Source of the DNA: Mogibacterium sp.
Lineage (GTDB): Bacteria > Bacillota > Clostridia > Peptostreptococcales > Anaerovoracaceae
Reading direction: 5' to 3'
NCBI GenBank assembly: GCA_017434685.1
Contig: JAFREV010000167.1
Coordinates: forward strand, 1 to 12,499
DNA length: 12,499 bases
This document shows positions 5,501 through 11,564 of this stretch, one piece after another (the first letter of the stretch is position 1; the number at the start of each line of letters is the position of its first letter). Both the position numbers and the translations under genes were made by a program. The notes beneath the pieces were generated by a model. That model made no database searches and was not told the origin of the DNA. It was given only the letters and a program-made list of their open reading frames with translations.

Positions 5501-6772
5501 ATGACTAAAGTACTGATTACAAACGATGACGGAATTGATTCAAGCGGATTGAAGGCACTTGCAGAAGCACTGAAACCCCTGGCGGATGTATATGTAGTGG
5601 CACCCGCAGAGGAGCAGAGCGGAAAGAGTCAGAGCATAACATTTCTTCACCCTCTGAAAGTTGAGAAGAGGGATATGAAGGGGGTGGCTGCGGCTTATGC
5701 GGCGCACGGAACTCCCGCTGACTGCATCAAAGTAGGGCTTTGCATACTCGAGAGAGAAGGCATCAGGCCGGATTATGTCATCAGCGGAATTAACCTCGGC
5801 TACAACACGGGGCTTGCCGTTTATTATTCGGGAACCCTGGCCGCAGCCAGAGAAGGGGCTTTGAACGGAATAAGGTCGATTGCTCTTTCCGTTGGCAGCC
5901 ATATGGCCAAGGAATTTGATTACATTCTCGGAATGCTTCCTATGCTGATGGAGATGTCGGACAAGGTCGGCTCTGATGTGATAATAAGCGTAAACGCACC
6001 GGAAGTGCCGGCAGGTGAGATTAAGGGATACAAGATAGTCGATACAGCGCCGGCCGGATGCGGACTCAACTTTGTGTTTGAAGAAGTCGGGGAGGGTCTC
6101 TACCAGATGACCGGTCGCCCGGCGCCGGGAAGAATCGGCGTAGAGTACGACATAGATGTCGTGGAAGACAATTATGTAGCCGTGTCCCCGGTGCCGACAT
6201 CAATTTCAGACAAGGTTTCATTGGCGAGGCTTCAGGGCGCATACGCAAAAGATGAAATTCTCTCTGTAATAGTCGATGCCCAGGAAGATGTGTTGGATGA
6301 AATCGAGGGAAGGGATAAGCTCGCAAAAAAAATCGAGACATTTGTGCATGCATCTGCAAGGATGGATTTGCCTATTCTCTTCACAAAAGCCTACGGAAAA
6401 GGAGACCTGATAGGTGGAATTTTTGACATGACTACGAGATGCGAGATTGCAGAGCATATGAAGACAGACCCGTGGACGGCCAATGATATGAGTTCTCACA
6501 CCGCTATGGTGGATGCGAAGAAAGTCATAATTGCGGGTGCGGAGACTCACCTGTCTCTAATGCAGACAGCGCTTGGATTCCTCGAAAAGGGATACGAAGT
6601 GACGGTTCTCGAGGACTGCACGGCAGCTTTTGATTCAGAGGAGCATAAGAAAGCCATCAAAGAACTCAAAGATGCGGGTGCGGAGATAGCCGGACTCAAG
6701 AGGAAGATGATGGAAATCGCAGACACAAAAGAATTGTATGTGAGGGAAAGTATAGAGAGAATTCTCAAATAA
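5501..6772 (+). CDS. SurE nucleotidase fused to an isochorismatase-like domain with catalytic Cys replaced by Ser
   Basis: A 423-residue protein, much longer than the usual ~250 for SurE. Residues 1-245 are a complete SurE 5'/3'-nucleotidase domain that removes phosphate from nucleoside monophosphates: NDDG with metal ligands Asp9 and Asp10, APAEEQSGKS with Ser40, SGINLGYNTG with Asn98, and YYSGTLAAAREG (108-119). Residues about 250-423 match the ISOC/YcaC-type cysteine hydrolase fold: SVIVDAQ with Asp259, DLPILFT (289-295), GAETHLSLMQTALGFLEKGYEV (346-367) and a final IERILK helix. In related proteins the strand reads ETHVCVLQTALDLL; here the Cys is Ser352 (TCT, 6554-6556). Lys321 may be the triad lysine. 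The half may therefore be inactive or altered. The start follows GGGAG at 5490-5494. It probably shares a transcript with apbE. SurE activity is likely; the second domain's role is unknown. Confidence 0.85.
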   Translation: MTKVLITNDDGIDSSGLKALAEALKPLADVYVVAPAEEQSGKSQSITFLHPLKVEKRDMKGVAAAYAAHGTPADCIKVGLCILEREGIRPDYVISGINLGYNTGLAVYYSGTLAAAREGALNGIRSIALSVGSHMAKEFDYILGMLPMLMEMSDKVGSDVIISVNAPEVPAGEIKGYKIVDTAPAGCGLNFVFEEVGEGLYQMTGRPAPGRIGVEYDIDVVEDNYVAVSPVPTSISDKVSLARLQGAYAKDEILSVIVDAQEDVLDEIEGRDKLAKKIETFVHASARMDLPILFTKAYGKGDLIGGIFDMTTRCEIAEHMKTDPWTANDMSSHTAMVDAKKVIIAGAETHLSLMQTALGFLEKGYEVTVLEDCTAAFDSEEHKKAIKELKDAGAEIAGLKRKMMEIADTKELYVRESIERILK

Positions 6773-6773
6773 T

Positions 6774-6814
6774 CCTGCAAAACCACTGTGGTTACAGCGT
6801 TTGCGGGCTTTGTT
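6774..6814 (+). terminator. Likely terminator of the apbE-surE unit
   Basis: CCTGCAA (6774-6780) pairs with TTGCGGG (6801-6807) with one G-T wobble, and an inner AACCAC/GTGGTT repeat (6781-6786 and 6788-6793) stacks within it. The stem is followed by CTTTGTT, a short and interrupted T tract, so termination may be partial. It begins one base after the stop codon of the SurE fusion gene. Confidence 0.5.
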
Positions 6815-6819
6815 AATCA

Positions 6820-6830
6820 ATTGTCACAAT
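6820..6830. promoter_or_regulatory. Inverted repeat ATTGT-C-ACAAT, candidate operator 1
   Basis: A perfect 5-bp inverted repeat with a 1-bp spacer upstream of the transporter promoter. The same half-site (ATTGT/ACAAT) recurs at 6876-6888 with a 3-bp spacer, centres 57 bp apart, which makes a paired binding site for a regulator plausible. No regulator gene is in the window. Confidence 0.35.
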
Positions 6831-6843
6831 GCTAAAAGACATA

Positions 6844-6872
6844 TTGCGTAATAGCGGTTTTTGTATTATATT
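6844..6872 (+). promoter_or_regulatory. Candidate sigma-A-type promoter of the sugar ABC transporter operon
   Basis: TTGCGT (6844-6849) is a weak -35 match and TATATT (6867-6872) a good -10 match, separated by 17 bp. The region is AT-rich, unlike the surrounding coding sequence, and lies in the 154-bp gap before the substrate-binding protein. A start near 6879 would give a leader of about 48 nt. An alternative -10-like TATTAT at 6902-6907 is too close to the ribosome binding site. Confidence 0.4.
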
Positions 6873-6874
6873 TT

Positions 6875-6889
6875 TATTGTTGGACAATA
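6875..6889. promoter_or_regulatory. Inverted repeat TATTGT-TGG-ACAATA, candidate operator 2
   Basis: A perfect 6-bp inverted repeat with a 3-bp spacer lying just after the candidate -10, on the expected transcription start. A repressor bound here would block initiation. Half-sites match those of the repeat at 6820-6830. Confidence 0.4.
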
Positions 6890-6926
6890 TTAATTTCAAC
6901 ATATTATGTAAGGAGGAATTTTTATT

Positions 6927-7931
6927 ATGAAGATGAAAAAGCTATTTGCTCTTCTCGTCATCGGCATCATGGTGTTCACACTGGCAGCATGCGGTGGCGG
7001 ACAGGACGCAGCAACAGAAGATTCAGGTGAGGCTGCAGCAGGCGGCGATAAGAAAATCGACGTTATCCTGAAGACAACATCATCAGAGTACTGGGGTTAT
7101 GTACAGGCCGGCGCTCTCGCTTATGGCGAAGAGAACGGAGTTACTGTAGAAGTTAAAGGACCTCCATCAGAGACATCCTTCGACGAGCAGCAGAACATGA
7201 TTGAGACAGACCTCAATGATGACTCTTATGACGGCTATGTAATCGCTCCGCTTCAGAGTGATACAGTAGCAACACTGATTGCAGGAAAGGAAAAACCAAT
7301 CCTCGCAGTTGACACAAAGATCGAAGCTCCGGAAATCCTGTCATTCGTAGGAACAGGTAACGAAGCTGCTGCTAAGCTCGGTGCTGCTAAGGCTGTTGAG
7401 CTTGCAAAGGAAAAAGGCTGGGAAGAGATCAAGTGCATCGAGATCGCAGGCGTTCAGGGCGACCAGACAAATACTGACCGTATGAACGGATACAAAGCCG
7501 GTGTTAACGAAAACGGCGGTGAGTTCCTCGAGAATGAGACTCAGTATGCTGACGGTACAGCTGACAAGGCTACAAACGCTATGGAAGCTATCATCCAGAA
7601 CCATCCGGAAGGCGTTGCTATTATCTGCGCTAACAATGACGATATGGCACAGGCTGCTGCACGTGCTGCTGCAGGCAACGATGCTTGGAAGAACACAGTA
7701 TTCCTCGGATTCGACGGAACACTCTCCGCTTGCGAATCCATCCTGAAGGGCGAGGAGACAATGTCCGTTGCTCAGATGGCATATGAGATGGGATACAAAT
7801 CTGTTGAAGCTTGCTGCAAAGCTATCGACGGCGAGAAGCTCGAGGCGTTCATCGACTCCGGTGCTGACGTAGTTACACCTGACAATGCTCAGGAGCGTAT
7901 GGATACTCTTAACGGATATCTCGGCAAATAA
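6927..7931 (+). CDS. Sugar ABC transporter substrate-binding lipoprotein (RbsB-like, PBP1 family)
   Basis: A 334-residue lipoprotein that should capture a sugar or cyclitol outside the membrane and pass it to the permease. The signal peptide has a basic start (MKMKK), a hydrophobic core and a textbook lipobox LAAC with Cys22, followed by a Gly/Ala/Glu-rich linker to about 41. The mature domain shows periplasmic binding protein 4/type 1 features: VILKTTSSEYWGYVQAGA (46-63), APLQSDT (107-113), VQGDQTNTDRMNGYK (176-190), ANNDDMAQAAARA (235-247) and GFDGT (261-265). AGGAGG at 6911-6916 precedes the ATG by 10 nt. It is first in the operon. Its codon choice is more uniform than its neighbours' (frequent GCT, ACA, GAG, AAC), as expected for a highly expressed gene, and a stable stem-loop follows it. 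The substrate cannot be read from the sequence; inositol-like polyols or pentoses are possible. Confidence 0.92.
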   Translation: MKMKKLFALLVIGIMVFTLAACGGGQDAATEDSGEAAAGGDKKIDVILKTTSSEYWGYVQAGALAYGEENGVTVEVKGPPSETSFDEQQNMIETDLNDDSYDGYVIAPLQSDTVATLIAGKEKPILAVDTKIEAPEILSFVGTGNEAAAKLGAAKAVELAKEKGWEEIKCIEIAGVQGDQTNTDRMNGYKAGVNENGGEFLENETQYADGTADKATNAMEAIIQNHPEGVAIICANNDDMAQAAARAAAGNDAWKNTVFLGFDGTLSACESILKGEETMSVAQMAYEMGYKSVEACCKAIDGEKLEAFIDSGADVVTPDNAQERMDTLNGYLGK

Positions 7932-7958
7932 TAAAAAGACGTCTTAAGGCGTAACTAT

Positions 7959-7991
7959 TTCCGCTTAGGGGGTTATTCCTCCTAAGCGGAA
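7959..7991 (+). terminator. Intercistronic stem-loop between the binding-protein and ATPase genes
   Basis: A 14-bp stem (7959-7972 with 7978-7991, one G-T pair) closes a TTATT loop, followed only by ATTTATAAC, so the T tract is weak. It begins 27 bp after the binding-protein stop. Such hairpins commonly protect the upstream message from 3' decay or cause partial termination, giving more binding protein than ATPase and permease. Complete termination is unlikely because the transporter genes continue without an obvious new promoter. Confidence 0.7.
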
Positions 7992-8031
7992 TTTATAACT
8001 AGCTATTCTAGAAAGAAAAGCAGGTGAAAAA

Positions 8032-9534
8032 GTGAGCGAAAATATAGTTGAATTAAAAAATGTAACAAAGCGCTTTCCGGGTGTAGTGGCGCTCAGCAAT
8101 ATGCAGCTGACAATCAAACCCGGAGAGATTCACGGTCTTATAGGTGAGAACGGTGCCGGCAAATCAACACTGATCAAGGTTCTTACCGGCGTACATCAGC
8201 CGGATGAGGGCGAAATCTATGTTGAAGATCAACTCTGCACGTTCAAAGACCCGAACGAATCAAAAGCTAAAGGTATTGCCTGTGTATACCAGGAACTCAA
8301 TATCGAAAAACTCCTGAGTGTCACGGACAATGTTTTTATCAACAACTGGATTAAAAAAGGAATACTGCTGGATTATGACAAAATGCACAAAAGAGCGGCA
8401 GAGATCATGGAAGACCTCGGTCAGGAGGTAGATGTGCACAAGGCTGCCGGAACCTACGGTATGGGTATCCAGCAGATGATCGAAATCGCAAAAGCGGTAC
8501 TCCTTGATGCGAAAGTCATCATCATGGACGAGCCTACATCCTCGCTCGGAGAGAAGGAAGTTGCTCAGCTCATGAGGACATGCCGCGAACTTAAGGAAAG
8601 AGGAATCGGCATCCTCTTCGTTTCACACAAACTCGAAGAATTATTTGAGCTGTGCGATCGAGTCACAGTAATGCGTGACGGCGAATACATAGCCACTAAG
8701 GATATATCGGAATGGGACAATGACTCGCTTATTGCAGCGATGGTAGGTCGTACGCTTGACGACCAGTTCCCTAAAGAATTTGGTGAAAAGGGCGAATGCT
8801 TCCTGAAGGTTAATGACCTTGTAATCGGAGGAGTTCTGGATCACGTAAGCTTCGAAGCATACGGCGGACAGATTCTCGGTCTTGCCGGACTTGTAGGGGC
8901 AGGCCGTACAGAGACCGTAAGAGCCATATTCGGAGCCGACCCTATCGACGGAGGAACCATCGAGGTCAAAGGCAAAGAGATAAAGATTAAATCTCCGGAG
9001 CAGGCAATCGATGCGGGAATCGCGCTTCTTACGGAAGACAGAAAAGGTCAGGGCCTTGTACTCGCGCAGCCGATCAGAACCAATCTCGTTCTGTCCAGTC
9101 TGAAGAAACACTCTTCAGGAGCTCTGCTTGATGAGAAAAAAATCGAAGAAAGCGGAAGCAGGAATATGACAGACCTGAGAATAAAAGCGCCTTCTCTGGA
9201 TGAAATCACGGGCCAGTTGTCCGGTGGTAATCAGCAGAAGGTAGTTATCGGAAAATGGGTCAATGCTGACGCAGACATCTACATCTTCGATGAACCTACA
9301 AGAGGTATCGATGTCGGCGCAAAAGTCGAGGTATATAATGTTATGAACCGTCTGGTCAAGGCGGGCAAATGTGTCATCATGGTTTCTTCTGAAATGCCTG
9401 AGGTTCTCGGCATGTCAGACCGTGTAGTCGTAATGCGCGGCGGCAGGGTAATGGCAGAAATCGAAAGAGACAGCAAGCACTTCAATCAGGAAGACATCAT
9501 GAAAGCGGCATGGGGAGGTAGTTTAGATGAGTGA
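8032..9534 (+). CDS. Sugar ABC transporter ATP-binding protein, double-domain (RbsA/MglA-like)
   Basis: A 500-residue cytoplasmic ATPase with two ABC domains in tandem, the usual length for carbohydrate CUT2 ATPases. Domain 1 has Walker A GENGAGKST (38-46), Q-loop YQE (86-88), Walker B VIIMDEPT (162-169) and switch His199. Its signature reads YGMGIQQ (142-148) instead of LSxGQQ, so the key Ser is missing. Domain 2 has the degenerate Walker A GLVGAGRTE (286-294) normal for this family, an intact signature LSGGNQQ (396-402) and Walker B IYIFDEPT (416-423). Translation starts at GTG 8032 after CAGGTG (8021-8026). The stop overlaps the permease start by 8 nt (ATGAGTGA), so the two are translationally coupled. 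It powers uptake together with the flanking binding protein and permease. Confidence 0.95.
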   Translation: MSENIVELKNVTKRFPGVVALSNMQLTIKPGEIHGLIGENGAGKSTLIKVLTGVHQPDEGEIYVEDQLCTFKDPNESKAKGIACVYQELNIEKLLSVTDNVFINNWIKKGILLDYDKMHKRAAEIMEDLGQEVDVHKAAGTYGMGIQQMIEIAKAVLLDAKVIIMDEPTSSLGEKEVAQLMRTCRELKERGIGILFVSHKLEELFELCDRVTVMRDGEYIATKDISEWDNDSLIAAMVGRTLDDQFPKEFGEKGECFLKVNDLVIGGVLDHVSFEAYGGQILGLAGLVGAGRTETVRAIFGADPIDGGTIEVKGKEIKIKSPEQAIDAGIALLTEDRKGQGLVLAQPIRTNLVLSSLKKHSSGALLDEKKIEESGSRNMTDLRIKAPSLDEITGQLSGGNQQKVVIGKWVNADADIYIFDEPTRGIDVGAKVEVYNVMNRLVKAGKCVIMVSSEMPEVLGMSDRVVVMRGGRVMAEIERDSKHFNQEDIMKAAWGGSLDE

Positions 9535-10573
9535 TAAAAAGAATCTCAATGAAGAAGTAAAGAACGCGGCTATTGAAGAAGCCGAAGAAAAAACTCTTAA
9601 AAAGAGTAAGGGCGGCTTCCAGATGGGTACCGTTCTGGCGCTCGTACTGATGTGCGTGATTCTTTCTGTTTTGAATCATAACTTCTACAATGTTACAAAC
9701 ATCATGAGCGTACTCAAACAGACGGCGTTTAACGCATTCCTGGCTACAGGTATGCTGCTCTGCCTGATCACGGCAGGTATCGACCTTTCTGTAGGTGCTA
9801 ACGCCATATTCTGTGCATGTATCATGGGAGCCATGAAACAAGCCGGCATGTCAAGCGGACTTGTGATGCTAGTAGTAGCGGTCCTCTTAGGTACAGCTGT
9901 CGGCTGCACAAACGGATTGCTTCTTACCAAACTGCACCTGCCGCACCCGTTTGTATCCACACTGGGTATGAAAAACGTACTATGGGGCTTGGCTCTGGTA
10001 GTTACCAATTCACAGATGGTAAGTGCGTTCCCGGAATCTGTACAGTGGCTTGGTAAAAAGACCATCGTTGCCGGATTCCCTATCAGCTTCCTGGTAATCA
10101 TAGTGGTATATGTAATCATGCACATATTCCTGAGCAGGACTGCTCTCGGACGCTCCATATACTGCGTGGGTGGTAACAAAGAAGCGACGAGACTCTCCGG
10201 TATCAACACCGACAGAGTACTCCTCTTCTGCTACTCACTGTCAGGATTCATGGCTGCACTCGCAGGTATCCTGTCCGTAGGACGTTCCGGTATCTGTAAC
10301 GGTGCAAACGCCGTACAGCCTTACGATACAGACGCTATTGCTGCATGTATCATCGGCGGAGCTTCCTTCATGGGAGGTAAAGGTACCATGATAGGAACCA
10401 TGCTCGGATGTCTGATTATCGCAGTACTCCGTAACGGATTCACACTCCTGTCGGTAGACTCTGCAGTACAGAACGTAGTGCTCGGTCTTGTAATCATTCT
10501 CTCCGTATTCATGGACGTTGTTCGTGAAGAAAGAGAAGCTAAGCGTCGCCGTCTGGCTGCCGCTAAGAAATAA
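9527..10573 (+). CDS. Sugar ABC transporter permease (RbsC-like, BPD_transp_2)
   Basis: A 348-residue integral membrane protein with roughly eight to ten hydrophobic segments after a charged cytoplasmic N-terminus (1-30, rich in Lys and Glu). Family motifs are ITAGIDLSVGA (81-91), PHPFVSTLGM (139-148), the ATPase-contact loop TALGRSIYCVGGNKEATRLSGI (205-226), and DAIAACIIGGASFMGGKGT (269-287). The C-terminus is strongly basic (EAKRRRLAAAKK). The ATG lies inside the end of the ATPase gene, with GGGGAGG at 9512-9518 as ribosome binding site. It should form the membrane channel as a homodimer with the double ATPase. It is followed by two hairpins before the catabolic genes. Confidence 0.94.
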   Translation: MSDKKNLNEEVKNAAIEEAEEKTLKKSKGGFQMGTVLALVLMCVILSVLNHNFYNVTNIMSVLKQTAFNAFLATGMLLCLITAGIDLSVGANAIFCACIMGAMKQAGMSSGLVMLVVAVLLGTAVGCTNGLLLTKLHLPHPFVSTLGMKNVLWGLALVVTNSQMVSAFPESVQWLGKKTIVAGFPISFLVIIVVYVIMHIFLSRTALGRSIYCVGGNKEATRLSGINTDRVLLFCYSLSGFMAALAGILSVGRSGICNGANAVQPYDTDAIAACIIGGASFMGGKGTMIGTMLGCLIIAVLRNGFTLLSVDSAVQNVVLGLVIILSVFMDVVREEREAKRRRLAAAKK

Positions 10574-10593
10574 TAAGGCCACAGGAAACGCAA

Positions 10594-10612
10594 GAAAAAG
10601 GTATCCTTTTTC
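10594..10612. repeat. Hairpin GAAAAAGG-TAT-CCTTTTTC after the permease gene
   Basis: Perfect 8-bp arms with a 3-nt loop, 20 bp past the permease stop. The symmetric A-tract/T-tract layout looks like a weak terminator or mRNA 3' stabiliser. Its GGTATCC core is repeated in the stronger hairpin 35 bp downstream. Confidence 0.5.
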
Positions 10613-10632
10613 GCACGAAGATAATCTAAGGG

Positions 10633-10668
10633 ACAGGGGTATCCCATCTGAAGGGATACCCCTGTTTT
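10633..10668 (+). terminator. Intrinsic terminator-like hairpin between transporter and catabolic genes
   Basis: A perfect 13-bp stem (ACAGGGGTATCCC at 10633-10645 with its complement at 10653-10665) closes a 7-nt loop and runs into TTTT (10665-10668) and then GC. The stem is GC-rich and strong, the T tract short. It lies 52 bp before the isomerase gene, so it probably terminates part of the transcription and lowers expression of the downstream catabolic genes, or marks an operon end with a new promoter that I cannot see. Confidence 0.65.
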
Positions 10669-10719
10669 GCAACAAAGCATAAACAGTGAAGACCGCTTCG
10701 CAGAAATAGGAGGGTATAG

Positions 10720-11517
10720 ATGAAATGGTCGGCAAATATTGAGGTGATGTATACGGAACTTCCTTTTGAGGAGCGCTTTGCAGCTGCCAAAAAGGACGGA
10801 TTTGACTATATCGAATTCTGGGACTGGAATAATAAAGATCTCGCAGAGGTTAAGAGACTCCTTGCAGAGAACAATCTCGGAATCACGGGCATGAGCGGAG
10901 ATGGTCCTATCTCAATGTGCGATCCTGAGCGCGGAGACGAGTATCTCGACTTCATTAAAAAGTCTATCGAGGCAGCCAAGGAAATTAACTGTCCGGTTCT
11001 CATAGTTCATTCAAACGAGCTTATGCCTGAGCCTAAACAGTATGCGGCGGATACATTCGATCAGTACTCAGATACTGTAAAGACTCTGGCCATGTTCCGT
11101 ACGCTCTCAAAAATGGCACCGCTTGCCGAAGAGGCCGGCGTAACTTTCTGTCTCGAGGCTCTCAATGTAGTGACGGATCACCTCGGAAACTTCCTCAAAT
11201 ACACTCAGGATTCCGCGGAGATAACATCAATGGTCGGTTCTCCTAATATCAAAGTCTTATACGATGCATATCACATGTATCTTAATGAGGGTAAAACCTG
11301 CGAGACTCTTACCAAATACATAGGTCAGATAGGCTATGTGCATGTCGCGGATGCTCCGGGAAGAGCAGAGCCGGGAACAGGTGCGATGAACTATCGCAAG
11401 GTGTTCGAAGTCCTGAAAGACTTGAACTATCAAGGAGCTATAGGCTTTGAATTTTATCCTAAGACGGATACAGCCACAGCTGTCAAGGCTGTTCATGCTG
11501 TGACCGAGGGACTTTAA
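10720..11517 (+). CDS. TIM-barrel sugar isomerase/epimerase, hydroxypyruvate-isomerase-like
   Basis: A 265-residue xylose-isomerase-like TIM barrel (AP_endonuc_2 family). The expected metal-binding residues are visible: Glu146 in CLEALN (144-149), Asp182 in YDAYHMYLNEG (181-191), His208 in VHVADAPGR (207-215) and Glu244 in GFEFYP (242-247). The HVADAPGRAEPGTGAMNY stretch (208-225) is characteristic of hydroxypyruvate isomerase and 2-oxo-tetronate isomerase proteins, and the N-terminal SANIEVMYTELPFEERF fits too. IolI-type 2-keto-inositol isomerases share the fold, and the neighbouring inositol-dehydrogenase-like gene makes that an alternative role. AGGAGGG at 10708-10714 lies 5 nt before the ATG. 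The next gene starts 47 bp downstream. Family is confident; substrate is not. Confidence 0.85.
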   Translation: MKWSANIEVMYTELPFEERFAAAKKDGFDYIEFWDWNNKDLAEVKRLLAENNLGITGMSGDGPISMCDPERGDEYLDFIKKSIEAAKEINCPVLIVHSNELMPEPKQYAADTFDQYSDTVKTLAMFRTLSKMAPLAEEAGVTFCLEALNVVTDHLGNFLKYTQDSAEITSMVGSPNIKVLYDAYHMYLNEGKTCETLTKYIGQIGYVHVADAPGRAEPGTGAMNYRKVFEVLKDLNYQGAIGFEFYPKTDTATAVKAVHAVTEGL

Positions 11518-11564
11518 AACCTTAGACAACAACAAATGAGTTCACCGAATAAAAGGAGGGACTG

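Noticed and set aside
6794..6808. Possible CcpA cre site (TTACAGCGTTTGCG) upstream of the transporter
   Set aside because: Several fixed positions of the cre consensus are wrong and the sequence is part of the terminator hairpin.
7936..7945. Palindrome AAGACGTCTT after the binding-protein gene
   Set aside because: A single 10-bp palindrome without partner site or promoter; likely chance.
10241..10735. - strand open frame of 164 codons over the permease end and the intergenic hairpins
   Set aside because: It reads through the terminator hairpins and the isomerase start, and its translation has no recognisable domain.
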